Position numbers and translations under genes: made by a program. This document shows positions 1 through 7,989 of a stretch of DNA of 31,880 nucleotides, one piece after another. The DNA comes from RUG754 sp045545455 (GTDB taxonomy: Bacteria > Bacillota > Clostridia > Peptostreptococcales > Anaerovoracaceae). The stretch is taken from the NCBI GenBank assembly GCA_045545455.1, contig JAZQAY010000105.1:1-31880 (forward strand), written 5' to 3'. The number at the start of each line of letters is the position of its first letter. Positions within the stretch are counted from its first letter, which is position 1. The notes beneath the pieces were generated by a model, which made no database searches, was not told the DNA's origin, and saw only the letters and a program-made list of their open reading frames with translations.

Positions 1-126
1 AGCATTCCATTCGAGCCATTGGAGACACTTGATATGGTAATGGCTGTAAGAGGCGGCGAACCGTGCACCAGATCCGTTCAGACTTTTGTCGATATGGCTC
101 TTGAATGGATGAAAAATAAAAAATAG
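1..126 (+). CDS. C-terminal end of a LysR-like transcriptional regulator (partial)
   Basis: Frame 1 is open from the first base and ends with TAG at 124-126, giving about 41 residues. The tail contains MAVRGGEPCTRSVQTFVDMA followed by a Lys-rich end. This resembles the last helix of LysR-type effector-binding domains, where a strand is followed by an 'aaraFidla'-like helix. Only the C-terminus is visible, so the DNA-binding domain cannot be checked and the family call rests on pattern alone. It is the last gene before the tRNA-Ser-associated island and reads toward it. Confidence 0.5.
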   Translation, partial: SIPFEPLETLDMVMAVRGGEPCTRSVQTFVDMALEWMKNKK

Positions 127-150
127 TTTATAACCGGAGAAAAAGCGAAA

Positions 151-178
151 AGCCCTGAAACGCAAGGGAATCAAGGCT
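151..178 (-). terminator. Intrinsic terminator beyond the outermost tRNA-Ser 3'-end copy
   Basis: Read leftward, AGCCTTGA pairs with TCAGGGCT (one G-T wobble) and is followed by TTTT. It sits directly beyond the tRNA-Ser 3'-end copy at 184, as the hairpin at 19117-19148 sits beyond the intact tRNA. I infer this is the native tRNA-Ser terminator left on the chromosome after element insertion. It also lies just after the LysR-like stop codon. Confidence 0.5.
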
Positions 179-183
179 CTCAT

Positions 184-202
184 TGGCGGAGACGGTGGGA
201 TT
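184..202 (-). repeat. tRNA-Ser 3'-end copy 1 (outermost att remnant)
   Basis: The 19 bases TGGCGGAGACGGTGGGATT match the plus-strand image of the 3' end (CCA, discriminator, acceptor and T stem) of the tRNA-Ser at 19151. No tRNA body follows. It is best read as an attachment-site duplication left by a tRNA-targeting integrase and would be the outer boundary of the island. Confidence 0.75.
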
Positions 203-357
203 CCCGCTGCGTCGCCCACTGACGCGGGCTAGCGCTCCAGGCCTCTCGCCGGCCTCATTCAGGCCGGCTTCGACCATCGGCTACTCGAACGTTCACTGGA
301 CGTTCTCGCTTACGCCGATGCCCCCTTGGTGTTCGAATCCCGTACGATCAGATCAGC
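203..357. other. GC-rich hairpin-dense insert next to tRNA-end copy 1
   Basis: This non-coding stretch contains consecutive inverted repeats. CCC-gct-GCGTC (203-213) pairs with GACGCGGG (221-228). GCCGGCCT (248-255) pairs with AGGCCGGC (261-268) across a 5-nt loop. CATCGGC (275-281) pairs with GCCGATG (314-320), enclosing GAACGT (287-292) and ACGTTC (300-305). It shares the motif CATTCAGGC...CCATCGGCT with the insert at 13370-13489, which also abuts a tRNA-Ser 3'-end copy. A 60-codon open frame crosses it but looks spurious. Function unknown. Confidence 0.5.
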
Positions 358-396
358 AATATTAAAAGGATCCCGTGAAGGGATCCTTTTAATATT
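358..396. terminator. Perfect 17-bp palindromic terminator hairpin
   Basis: AATATTAAAAGGATCCC (358-374) and GGGATCCTTTTAATATT (380-396) are exact inverse complements separated by gtgaa. It works in either direction as a GC-core stem with A/T flanks. It ends where tRNA-end copy 2 begins, so read leftward it lies immediately after a tRNA 3' end, which suggests it is the terminator of a former tRNA gene. Confidence 0.7.
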
Positions 397-418
397 GGCG
401 GAGACGGTGGGATTCGAA
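396..418 (-). repeat. tRNA-Ser 3'-end copy 2 (att site)
   Basis: This is 23 bases identical to the tRNA-Ser 3' end at 19151-19173, through the T-loop GATTCGAA. It directly precedes the 86-bp element left end, so it is the clearest attL-like junction in the window. Confidence 0.8.
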
Positions 419-500
419 GTATTAAAGAAAAACTCAAAACACTATTGAAATAAGGAGGTTTGACACGCCGTCCGTGTTTTGTACCAGGGCTGTACCCAGA
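415..500 (+). repeat. 86-bp element left end, copy 1 (paired with 13490-13575)
   Basis: The sequence differs from 13490-13575 at 4 of 86 positions with no gaps, by manual alignment. It contains an ACACG-ccgtc-CGTGT hairpin, followed by TGTACCAG (480-487) and TGTACCCA (491-498), direct repeats 11 bp apart. These resemble arm-type integrase sites because TGTACCCA recurs twice at the integrase end of the element (19073 and 19094). Confidence 0.75.
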
Positions 501-541
501 GCTAATATATAAGCAATTCTATTTTTTATAGATTGAACATA

Positions 542-571
542 CTCATCTTATAATATAAAATTTGAGATGAG
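542..571 (+). promoter_or_regulatory. Promoter -10 flanked by inverted repeat, upstream of the XRE remnant
   Basis: CTCATCT (542-548) and AGATGAG (565-571) form a 7-bp inverted repeat around TATAAT (549-554). GAGGAGGG then leads into the ATG at 584. The arrangement suggests an autoregulatory operator for the HTH gene. No convincing -35 at 17 bp was seen. Confidence 0.4.
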
Positions 572-583
572 GAGGGATAAATC

Positions 584-924
584 ATGGATGCGCTTTATAC
601 GGGAAAGGTAATTACAGAACATAGAAAAGAACTGGGACTCACACAGAAAGAACTAGCTGATAAACTTGGTGTCACAGACAAAGCAGTCAGCAGATGGGAA
701 AACGGAATGAATTTCCCTGATATTGCTTTGATGGATAGTTTAGCTCAGACACTGACATTTCTGTGGTTGAACTTTTGGGTGTTGAGAATGACTCCGGGGA
801 GGAAATTATCTCAGGCATTGCCAGAATCTCAGAACAGGAGAAAAAGGAAGCAATCGATATAATCATAAAAAGAGGATGGGGGAATGCCATACTTGGATTT
901 GTTATAGGAACAGCAACATGGTAA
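584..924 (+). pseudogene. XRE-family HTH regulator, frameshifted and truncated
   Basis: The first 57 or so codons encode a clear Cro/CI-type HTH (residues 7-55, with LTQKELADKLGV and KAVSRWENG), preceded by a GAGGAGG ribosome binding site. Near 752 the coding sense moves to the next frame: after SLAQTL the +1 frame continues ISVVELLGVEND..., then an acidic helix ending IGTATW and TAA at 922-924. Read in the original frame, the protein instead has an atypical Arg/Lys-rich tail ending near 862. Regulators of this type commonly carry C-terminal membrane segments, and here the sequence stops just as a hydrophobic stretch begins. It is therefore broken twice, by a frameshift and a 3' truncation, and abuts an unrelated ABC-transporter fragment. 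Confidence 0.75.
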
Positions 925-1025
925 TGAGCGTGCTTCACGATCTGAATCTTCAGGGTAAGACCGTGATCGTCGTCACTCACGATGAGGAGATTGTGAGCAG
1001 GGCTGATAACAGGGTATTTTTATGA
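918..1025 (+). pseudogene. C-terminal fragment of an ABC transporter ATPase
   Basis: An open stretch from 918 to TGA at 1023-1025 encodes LHDLNLQGKTVIVVTHDEE followed by a short tail with RADNRVFL. The 'GKTvivVTHD' strand is the H-loop region of LolD/MacB-type ATPases, and the following 'RADNRV' matches the usual position after it. Walker A, the signature motif and Walker B are absent, so this is a remnant. It overlaps the end of the XRE remnant in another frame, indicating a deletion that joined a regulator to a downstream transporter gene. Confidence 0.65.
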
Positions 1026-1047
1026 TATATTTTTTGGATGATTAAGC

Positions 1048-1070
1048 GAGCCGGGTGAAGTGCCCGGCTC
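1048..1070. terminator. Terminator hairpin between the ABC remnant and the PucR-like gene
   Basis: GAGCCGGG (1048-1055) and CCCGGCTC (1063-1070) form a perfect 8-bp stem with a 7-nt loop, followed by ATTTATTATT on the plus strand. It lies just past the stop of the minus-strand PucR-like gene and could serve both directions. Confidence 0.65.
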
Positions 1071-1075
1071 ATTTA

Positions 1076-2317
1076 TTATTGTTTCCTTTGCTCATAGAAG
1101 GCATTTACAGACAATTCCAGGGCAAGGCGTTTTTCTCCAATGTCGAAGTCATCTCCGAGCATTTCTTTTAATCTCTCAAGCCTTAAATACAGTGTTTGTC
1201 TGGAAATAAAGAGAGCGGATGCCGTAAGGCTCTTGTTACAATTATTTTGATAGTAGGTTCTGAGGGTCAGCAGAAGATCCCTGTTTTCGTATTGCGTAAG
1301 TTCACCTAATGATTCATACATCAAAGTCCTGAGAGCCCCGTTTTTATCAAGATTGATCAGGAGCCTTTTGAAGTAAAGCAGATCATATATGGCGATTCCC
1401 TCGGACATGATGGTCTGATCCTGAAGCATCTCCGTTGAAGTGCGAAAACTTACGGAGATGGCTGGTAATGATGTGACGACCTTTCCGAAGGCATAATAAC
1501 TGTTTTCTAAATCTATTATAGAGTCATTTTGTTGTTTTAGACTGATAGTTGAATCTCTGAGCGCCTCTACAAAGGTTCTGGCGTTCCCTTTGTGATATGA
1601 AAAGAACACAAAGTTAAGATAAGAATCTTCATATGAAGTCAGAACCGAAAACCCTCGGGATTCATAGAAGTTTTTTATGGATAGACATACTGAGAGCGGG
1701 AGGGAAACATCTGAAAGGAACTTCTGATCATTTACTCCAGGATCCAGACTGCGCCATTTCGGCAATATTCTAAGAAGCACACAATAAGTACAGGGTAAAC
1801 TGATCCCTGTGCTTTTTATTTTATCTTCTATTTCTTTTTCGGTAATGACACCGTTCAGCCAATCATTTATCCAGACATTTATTGTGAATGATGACTCTGC
1901 GTGTTTCGCTGCTTCGAGGTTAAGCAGTTTAGTATCTACAACTCTTATGAAATCTGTAAGATCCAAAGGCTCCGTGATCTCAATCAGTGGGAAATCATGT
2001 TCATCAGCCAGATCGATCAAGGCAGGTTCAATAGCATGATAATGAAGAGATGTATCTATAGCCAGACCGACAGCACCACTTTCGATAATTTCACGCAGTT
2101 TTTCAAGATTGAATATGTAGTTGTGATTGTCAGCAAAGGGGAAACCTGAAGAAACGAAGAAGACACCATCATGGGATGCATTCATATGATTAAGGTCAAC
2201 AGAGCTGACCCAGGATACAGGCTTTTGCAATCCGGATTGTCCGGCATGGCATATGTAAATGTCCGCTGGCAAGTATTTATTCAAGATATCCTGCACTGAG
2301 AGAAAAGAGTAATCCAT
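1076..2317 (-). CDS. PucR-family transcriptional regulator
   Basis: This 413-residue protein has an N-terminal PucR sensory domain (about residues 5-125; SVQDILNKYLP, VSSVDL, 'FFVSSG', 'GLAIDTSLHYHAI'), a divergent middle region and a C-terminal HTH_30-type domain (about 350-405; 'LTLRTYYQNNCNKSLTASALFISRQTLYLRLERL'-like, cited here only by its key SRQTLYLRLERL). PucR proteins activate purine or amino-acid catabolic genes in response to metabolites. The gene is divergent from the dpp-like operon across a 230-bp AT-rich gap, so it probably controls that operon and the D-amino-acid enzymes. I chose ATG at 2317 because GGTGG lies 7 nt upstream; an in-frame GTG at 2326 is an alternative. The effector is unknown. 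Confidence 0.85.
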   Translation of the reverse strand: MDYSFLSVQDILNKYLPADIYICHAGQSGLQKPVSWVSSVDLNHMNASHDGVFFVSSGFPFADNHNYIFNLEKLREIIESGAVGLAIDTSLHYHAIEPALIDLADEHDFPLIEITEPLDLTDFIRVVDTKLLNLEAAKHAESSFTINVWINDWLNGVITEKEIEDKIKSTGISLPCTYCVLLRILPKWRSLDPGVNDQKFLSDVSLPLSVCLSIKNFYESRGFSVLTSYEDSYLNFVFFSYHKGNARTFVEALRDSTISLKQQNDSIIDLENSYYAFGKVVTSLPAISVSFRTSTEMLQDQTIMSEGIAIYDLLYFKRLLINLDKNGALRTLMYESLGELTQYENRDLLLTLRTYYQNNCNKSLTASALFISRQTLYLRLERLKEMLGDDFDIGEKRLALELSVNAFYEQRKQ

Positions 2318-2548
2318 AAGAGCCACCGACTAAAGTAATACAAAAGAAACACATAAATTCTACACATATATTTGAACATAGAATAACACACTTTTGTATA
2401 TTAATCAAATAAAAATCCTTACATTGTGTAAATTGTGGAATCAATAATGTTGATGTTATAATTATGTTGAAAATATGTAGAAAATGTGTAATTACTTTGA
2501 GGTTTATTTGAATCGGCAATAAAAAAGAAAATAGAAAGTGGTGAAATA
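2318..2548. promoter_or_regulatory. Divergent AT-rich control region, pucR-like/dpp
   Basis: This 230-bp gap separates the divergent regulator and transporter genes. On the plus strand TTGTGG (2433-2438) and TATAAT (2457-2462), 18 bp apart, form a plausible promoter for dppB. Short related words such as TTGTGTAAATTGTGG and ATGTAGAAAATGTGT recur nearby and may be regulator sites. No small gene was found. Confidence 0.45.
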
Positions 2549-3481
2549 ATGATCAAGTATATAGTTAAACGAATACTATTTCTTATACCGACACTTTTGG
2601 CAATCATTTTCATCGTATTCGGCATTTTGAATATTACACCTGGTGATCCGGGACGTATGATACTTGGTGTTCAGGCAACGCAGGAAGCCGTAGACCAGTT
2701 GAACGATGAACTCGGTGTCAATGACCCGTTTCTGGTACGGTACGGCAGATACGTATCGGATATGTTTCAGGGAGACATGGGGACATCTTATCGTACTGGA
2801 CGCTCAGCTTTTAGTGAAGTAATGAAACGATTCCCTCTTACTTTTAAACTGGCAACCTTTGCGATTGCACTATCAGTTATTTTAGGTATACCGCTGGGGA
2901 TAATAGCAGCAGTTAAACAATATAGTCCGCTGGACATAGCAGGAACGTCTACAGCTATGTTCATGGCATCAATGCCTTCATTCTGGTTTGGCTTGCTGTT
3001 ACTATTGCTGTTTTCTTTAAAACTGGGCTGGCTGCCATCTAATGGTGTGGATTCATGGAAGGGATATATTCTGCCTGTTTTGACTTTGGCATTCATGGAG
3101 ACCGCTGTTGTTATGAGAATGACAAGAACGACTATGCTTGAGACTATCAGGAAAGACTATATCAATACAGCCAGATCCAAAGGAACAGCGGAAAGAAAGG
3201 TTATATTCCGGCATGCACTTAAAAATGCACTTCTGCCCGTAATTGCAGTCGTGGGAAGTGAATTCGGTGTAATGCTTGGAGGTGCAGTAACTACGGAAGC
3301 CATTTTCTCCCTGGATGGAGTTGGTACATTGATACTGATGTCAGTAAGGGCGAAGGATATTCCACAGGTAACAGCCTGCGCCGTAATACTCTCCATGGTA
3401 TATATGTTGGTAATGTTAATAGTTGATATACTGTATGCCTTTGTAGATCCAAGAGTCAAAGCACGTTATCAGAGAGGGTGA
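2549..3481 (+). CDS. dppB: Peptide ABC transporter permease, DppB type
   Basis: This 310-residue inner-membrane permease starts with the typical DppB N-terminus (YIVKRILFLIPTL, then 'LNITPGDPG'), has about six membrane segments, and carries the EAA-loop region around residues 195-225 ('TTMLETIRKDYINTARSKG'). It would form the channel with the next gene product to import di- or oligopeptides. It is the first gene of a five-gene operon (permeases, two ATPases, binding protein). ATG follows a GTGGTGA-type ribosome binding site. Substrate cannot be read from the permease; the neighbouring D-aminoacylase suggests D-residue-containing or N-acyl amino-acid substrates. Confidence 0.92.
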   Translation: MIKYIVKRILFLIPTLLAIIFIVFGILNITPGDPGRMILGVQATQEAVDQLNDELGVNDPFLVRYGRYVSDMFQGDMGTSYRTGRSAFSEVMKRFPLTFKLATFAIALSVILGIPLGIIAAVKQYSPLDIAGTSTAMFMASMPSFWFGLLLLLLFSLKLGWLPSNGVDSWKGYILPVLTLAFMETAVVMRMTRTTMLETIRKDYINTARSKGTAERKVIFRHALKNALLPVIAVVGSEFGVMLGGAVTTEAIFSLDGVGTLILMSVRAKDIPQVTACAVILSMVYMLVMLIVDILYAFVDPRVKARYQRG

Positions 3482-3493
3482 TTGGTGAAGAAT

Positions 3494-4375
3494 ATGGAAA
3501 AGAATATAAATGAGACAATTGCCATTAAGCGCAAAAGTCAGTTTGGAGATATCTGGCACAGATTTAAAAAGAATAAGATCGCTATGATAGGTCTTATCAT
3601 TTTCATGATCCTGTTCCTTACCGCTGTTTTTGCATCATTCATAACACCTTACGAAAATGCTCTTACACAGAATACAGAGATCAGGAATCAAGGTCCGTCA
3701 GCGGAACACTGGTTCGGAGTGGATAACTATGGGAGGGATATTTTTGCAAGAATAGTGCATGGAGCCAGAAACTCACTTCTTATGGGTATCGCTGCTGTAG
3801 TAATAGGCATATCACTAGGGGGGATATTCGGAGCAATAGCTGGGTATAAAAGCGGATTTACAGATTCGGTGATCATGAGAATCATGGATACGATAGGGTG
3901 TATACCTTCAGCGATGCTGGGAATAGCGATCATCGCAGCTCTTGGGATGGGTATGGTAAATGTGCTGATCGCCCTGATGATCTCTATGATACCTCAATAT
4001 ACCAGAGTTGTCAGATCTGCAGTGCTTACGGTAGTAGAACAGGATTATATCGAAGCCGCCAGAGCCTGTGGCTCATCAGACTTCGCGATCATATTCAAGC
4101 ATGTGCTGCGTAATGCCATAGGACCTATAATAGTCCAGGCAACCATGTCGGTAGGCAGCATGATCATATGGGCGGCAGGTATGAGTTTCTTAGGAATGGG
4201 CATACAGCCGCCGGCACCTGAGTGGGGAGCGATGCTTTCTGAAGGTAAGGAATATATGCTTTATGCTCCTCATCTTGTAATGTTTCCTGGAATAGCCATA
4301 GTCTTGACTGCGCTGTCAATAAATCTGATGGGAGATGGCCTGAGAGATGCTTTGGACCCGAGTTTGAAGGATTAA
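3494..4375 (+). CDS. dppC: Peptide ABC transporter permease, DppC type
   Basis: This 293-residue second permease has an N-terminal cytoplasmic segment ('FGDIWHRFKKNKIAMIGL'), the OppC N-terminal domain, the HWFGVDNYGRDIFARIVHGA motif typical of DppC, five or six membrane helices and an EAA loop ('DYIEAARACGSSDFAIIFKHVL'). It pairs with DppB. I favour ATG 3494, with GGTGA just upstream. In-frame TTG 3482 and GTG 3485 right after the dppB stop are possible, so the start is uncertain by up to four codons. It runs 12 bp from dppD. Confidence 0.9.
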   Translation: MEKNINETIAIKRKSQFGDIWHRFKKNKIAMIGLIIFMILFLTAVFASFITPYENALTQNTEIRNQGPSAEHWFGVDNYGRDIFARIVHGARNSLLMGIAAVVIGISLGGIFGAIAGYKSGFTDSVIMRIMDTIGCIPSAMLGIAIIAALGMGMVNVLIALMISMIPQYTRVVRSAVLTVVEQDYIEAARACGSSDFAIIFKHVLRNAIGPIIVQATMSVGSMIIWAAGMSFLGMGIQPPAPEWGAMLSEGKEYMLYAPHLVMFPGIAIVLTALSINLMGDGLRDALDPSLKD

Positions 4376-4387
4376 GGAGAGAAACAA

Positions 4388-5365
4388 ATGGGAACAGAAT
4401 TGATCAATATAAAGGATCTTCATGTGAATTATGTCACGGATGATGCACTAGTCAAAGCAGTAAACGGGATAAATCTTGAAGTTGGCTATGGTGAGACTTT
4501 AGGACTTGTTGGAGAGACCGGAGCCGGAAAGACAACAACTGCAAGAGCTATTATGGGGATACTTCCTCAAAGGACCGGCAAGATCCCGCAGGGTGAGATC
4601 ATTTTTAAAGGAGAAGATCTGGTGGGAATGAGCAATGAAGACATGAGGAATATCCGAGGGGCTCATATCTCAATGATCTTTCAGGATCCAATGACATCCC
4701 TGAATCCTACGATAACTGTCGGTGATCAGATCAAAGAGTCACTGGAAAATCATAAAGATAAAGATGAAACCAGTCAGGATCTTGATAAAAAGGTTGATGA
4801 AATACTGGAGCTGGTTGGGATACCTGCCAGAAGAAAAATAGAGTATCCTCATCAGTTTTCGGGAGGTATGAAGCAAAGAGTAGTTATAGCTATAGCTCTG
4901 GCATGCAGACCTGAACTTCTGATAGCGGATGAACCCACGACTGCATTGGATGTAACGATACAAGCGCAGGTACTGGCTATGATGAATGATCTTAAGGAGA
5001 AATTCAATACTTCCACGATCCTCATAACTCATGACCTGGGTGTAGTAGCAGAGACTTGCGATAATGTTGCGATCATGTATGCCGGTAAAATCGTTGAAAA
5101 GGGTAAGATAGAAGACATATTCGACAGTACCAAGAAGCATCACCCCTATACAATAGGTCTATTTGGATCGATCCCGAACATACATAAAAAAACAGCCAGA
5201 TTAACGCCTATAGAGGGACTTATGCCTGACCCGGCAGATCTTCCATCAGGCTGCAGTTTTCACGAAAGATGCAGCAATTGCATGGGGATCTGTGAAGTTG
5301 AAGAGCCATCCGAATATCTAGAAGGTGAGCATTGCATCGCCTGTCACTTATTTGGAAAGGAGTGA
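4388..5365 (+). CDS. dppD: Peptide ABC transporter ATPase, DppD type
   Basis: This 325-residue ATPase has Walker A GETGAGKTT (about residue 40), the Q-loop FQDPMTSLNP, the signature FSGGMKQRV, Walker B LLIADEPTTALD and H-loop ITHDLG. The C-terminal oligopeptide-transporter extension carries CSFHERCSNC...C, the Cys cluster seen in many Opp/Dpp ATPases. It energises uptake through DppBC with the next ATPase. AAGGAGA precedes the ATG. The gene ends in the ribosome binding site of dppF, suggesting coupled translation. Confidence 0.93.
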   Translation: MGTELINIKDLHVNYVTDDALVKAVNGINLEVGYGETLGLVGETGAGKTTTARAIMGILPQRTGKIPQGEIIFKGEDLVGMSNEDMRNIRGAHISMIFQDPMTSLNPTITVGDQIKESLENHKDKDETSQDLDKKVDEILELVGIPARRKIEYPHQFSGGMKQRVVIAIALACRPELLIADEPTTALDVTIQAQVLAMMNDLKEKFNTSTILITHDLGVVAETCDNVAIMYAGKIVEKGKIEDIFDSTKKHHPYTIGLFGSIPNIHKKTARLTPIEGLMPDPADLPSGCSFHERCSNCMGICEVEEPSEYLEGEHCIACHLFGKE

Positions 5366-5370
5366 TCATA

Positions 5371-6324
5371 GTGGAACCGCTTATTCAAGTGAAAGAATTA
5401 AAAAAATATTTCAAAGTGCCCGGGGGGTTTTTACATGCAGTCGATGGAGTTAATCTGGATATCTACGCAGGTAAGACGCTGGGGATCGTAGGTGAATCAG
5501 GATGCGGCAAGTCCACACTTGGAAGATTGGTTCTCAGACTTCTTGAACCGACGGCAGGTGAAGTCTTGATAAATGGAGAAGACATATTAAAGTATAACAA
5601 GTCTAAAATGCATGAGATGCGTAAATCAATGCAGATAATTTTTCAGGACCCGTTCTCAAGTCTGAACCCTCGTATGTCAGTGTTCGACCTTATTGCTGAG
5701 CCGCTGATCAGAAATAAAGCATGCGCAAATAAGAAAGAGATGATATCGCGTATACGGATCCTCATGGATAAGGTTGGCCTTGCAGAAAGATTCATCAACA
5801 GCTATCCGCATGAAATGGATGGAGGAAGAAGGCAGCGTGTGGGTATCGCAAGAGCCTTGGCGCTGGATCCGAAGTTCATTGTCTGCGATGAGCCCGTATC
5901 TGCGTTAGATGTTTCGATCCAGGCTCAGATACTTAATCTTCTGATGGACCTTCAGGATGAAATGGGTATAGCATATATGTTCATAACACATGATTTATCT
6001 GTAGTCAGACATATTTCTGACGAGATCGCTGTTATGTATCTGGGCCAATGTGTGGAGAAAGCCCCAGCGGATGAGCTTTTTGACAATCCGCTTCATCCAT
6101 ATACAAAAGTACTTTTGGATGCCATCCCGATCCCCGCATTGGGTGCCAAAAAAGAGAGGAGGATAATACGGGGAGAAGTATCTGATCCGGTAAATCCGGT
6201 TCCCGGTTGCAGATTTGCTTCCAGATGCGATTTCTGCAATGAGAAATGTCTCAATAAGGATCCGGAAACTATTGACAAAGGCAATGGGCATTATGTTGCA
6301 TGCGCTTTATATAATGATTTATAA
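5371..6324 (+). CDS. dppF: Peptide ABC transporter ATPase, DppF type
   Basis: This 317-residue second ATPase has Walker A GESGCGKST, Q-loop FQDPFSSLNP, Walker B IVCDEPVSALDV, H-loop ITHDLSVV and a C-terminal extension with CRFASRCDFC...C. The signature motif reads MDGGRRQR rather than LSGGQ; I recall this variant from other Firmicute DppF-like ATPases, so it need not mean loss of function. I chose GTG 5371 because an almost perfect AAAGGAGTGATC lies just upstream. An earlier in-frame ATG (5332) lies inside dppD without a ribosome binding site. Confidence 0.92.
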   Translation: MEPLIQVKELKKYFKVPGGFLHAVDGVNLDIYAGKTLGIVGESGCGKSTLGRLVLRLLEPTAGEVLINGEDILKYNKSKMHEMRKSMQIIFQDPFSSLNPRMSVFDLIAEPLIRNKACANKKEMISRIRILMDKVGLAERFINSYPHEMDGGRRQRVGIARALALDPKFIVCDEPVSALDVSIQAQILNLLMDLQDEMGIAYMFITHDLSVVRHISDEIAVMYLGQCVEKAPADELFDNPLHPYTKVLLDAIPIPALGAKKERRIIRGEVSDPVNPVPGCRFASRCDFCNEKCLNKDPETIDKGNGHYVACALYNDL

Positions 6325-6345
6325 TAATTGAAAGGAGAAAAGGAA

Positions 6346-7872
6346 ATGAAGAAATTCGCAGTATTGATATTATGCTTCGTGATGGTCCTGTCGTTTGCAG
6401 CCTGCGGCGGCGGTGGATCAGAAGGAAACGGAAATGCTGACCGTGAACTGATAGCCGCCTTCGATCAGGCGCCAACAGTTCTGGATATGCACGGAACAAG
6501 CGCTCTGGCAGATTTTTATGGTTTGTATCAGGTCTATGATACACTAGTAAAAAAAGATGCAAACCATGAAACTGTAGGATCACTGGCTGACAGTTGGGAG
6601 ATATCTGAAGACGGCCTGACCTATACTTTCAAATTAAAAGAAGGTATTAAATTCACTAACGGTGCAGAATTCACAGCCGATGATGTTGTAGCCTCACTGA
6701 CCAGGGCACAGGAGTCATCATTTAGTGCGTCGACTTTCAGGATCATGAAGGGAGTATCCAAGATAGATGATTATACTGTAGCCATCGAACTGAATGAGCC
6801 TAGAGTATCTTTCATAGAGGTGCTTTCAAGTGCAACTGCAAGTATAGGCTGCAAAGCTGTTATTGAAGAATATGGTGACAATTACGGAAGAGATGTTGAT
6901 TCAGTAGTAGGAACCGGGCCGTATAAGGTTACTGAGTGGGAACCGGGTCAGCTGCTGGTTCTTGAGGCAAATGATGAATATTTCCAGGGCGCACCTGCTA
7001 TAAAGAAAGCCAGGATAAAGACCATCGGTGATCCTGATTCGGCAGTTATAGCATTGCGTTCAGGGGACCTTGACCTTTATTTCTCTGCAGTTCCTGCAGT
7101 TGCTCTTGATACGATCAAGAATGAAGAAGGTCTGGCACTTACACAGTATCCGTCAGCAAGACTTATGTACTTAAGCGTAAATAATGAAAGCGAAGTTTTC
7201 AAAGATAAGCTTATGAGGCAGGCACTTGCTTATGCAGTAGACAGAGAAAAAGCTGTACTTGTGGGAGCAGATGGTGCAGGGGAGATAGTAAATACACTTG
7301 CTGGTAATGATTTCACTTCCGCTCCTCAGGGATTCGATTGGTATGAACATAACCCGGATAAAGCTAGTGAACTGGTTAAAGAAGCCGGGATGGAAGGAGC
7401 AACAGTTGTCATTAAGACATTCGCAAGCGGAACTCACCCTAAGATCGCTACAGCGATACAGGATGATCTTGCAGCCATAGGATTAAATGCTTCTGTACAG
7501 CAACTGGAAGTAAATGCGATGATAGAAGACCTTGAAGCTGGAAACTTTGACGTTGCAGTCACAAGCTGGACCAGTGTGGTCAAGGATACCGGAGATCTCT
7601 TCGACTACATTCTCCACTCTGCAAATTATGGAATCACCAATGATGCCAGATACGTAAATGAGGAAGTAGACGAACTGCTGAATGCTGCTGCTTCAAATCA
7701 GGACAATACAGAAAGAACAGAGATGTACACAAAGGTATCAGAATTTGTAAAAGAAGATTGCCCTTATATTCCTCTTTTATACAGTTCAGCAAACAGAGCT
7801 TATAGCGCAGACCTTGTAGTTGAAGAAGGCAATGTTGAATATGGCAGAATATACGATTTCAGTTGGAAATAA
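6346..7872 (+). CDS. dppA: Peptide-binding lipoprotein, DppA/OppA (SBP family 5)
   Basis: This 508-residue extracellular substrate-binding protein starts with a lipoprotein signal (MKKFAVLILCFVMVLSFAAC), with the lipobox Cys at residue 20 followed by a Gly-rich linker. Family-5 features include 'YDTLVKKD', 'SWEISEDGLTYTFKLKEGIKF', 'GTGPYKV' and 'LAYAVDREK'. It captures ligand for DppBCDF and is the last gene of the operon, unlike the common dppABCDF order. AAAGGAG at 6331 supports ATG 6346. A strong terminator follows. Ligand specificity is not evident from sequence. Confidence 0.93.
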   Translation: MKKFAVLILCFVMVLSFAACGGGGSEGNGNADRELIAAFDQAPTVLDMHGTSALADFYGLYQVYDTLVKKDANHETVGSLADSWEISEDGLTYTFKLKEGIKFTNGAEFTADDVVASLTRAQESSFSASTFRIMKGVSKIDDYTVAIELNEPRVSFIEVLSSATASIGCKAVIEEYGDNYGRDVDSVVGTGPYKVTEWEPGQLLVLEANDEYFQGAPAIKKARIKTIGDPDSAVIALRSGDLDLYFSAVPAVALDTIKNEEGLALTQYPSARLMYLSVNNESEVFKDKLMRQALAYAVDREKAVLVGADGAGEIVNTLAGNDFTSAPQGFDWYEHNPDKASELVKEAGMEGATVVIKTFASGTHPKIATAIQDDLAAIGLNASVQQLEVNAMIEDLEAGNFDVAVTSWTSVVKDTGDLFDYILHSANYGITNDARYVNEEVDELLNAAASNQDNTERTEMYTKVSEFVKEDCPYIPLLYSSANRAYSADLVVEEGNVEYGRIYDFSWK

Positions 7873-7878
7873 GCACTA

Positions 7879-7921
7879 AGAAAAAGGGGGGAGGCATGGG
7901 CTTCTCCCCTTTTTCTTTTTT
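7879..7921 (+). terminator. Intrinsic terminator after dppA
   Basis: AGAAAAAGGGG...GAG (7879-7893) pairs with CTTCTCCCCTTTTTCT (7901-7916) and runs into T residues. It ends the dpp operon; the deacylase gene begins about 70 bp further on, so it is either separately initiated or reached by read-through. Confidence 0.8.
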
Positions 7922-7989
7922 GGGGCTTTCAGCCACAGTTCGAATCCCTGTTTTACAGGTGGTACAGATTTCGAAAAGAGGTATGAACT

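Noticed and set aside
330..352. Second tRNA T-arm (GTTCGAATCCCG) in the first insert
   Set aside because: The bases before the loop do not pair with those after it, so no T stem forms; not enough to call a tRNA remnant.
183..365. 60-residue open frame over the hairpin insert
   Set aside because: It starts inside the tRNA-end copy, has no ribosome binding site and follows strongly structured DNA; similar frames arise from tRNA-derived sequence.
7930..7965. tRNA-like fragment (CACAGTTCGAATCCCTGT) after the dppA terminator
   Set aside because: It has T-loop-like bases but no acceptor or anticodon arms and no match to the tRNA-Ser 3' end; it could be chance or a very short relic.
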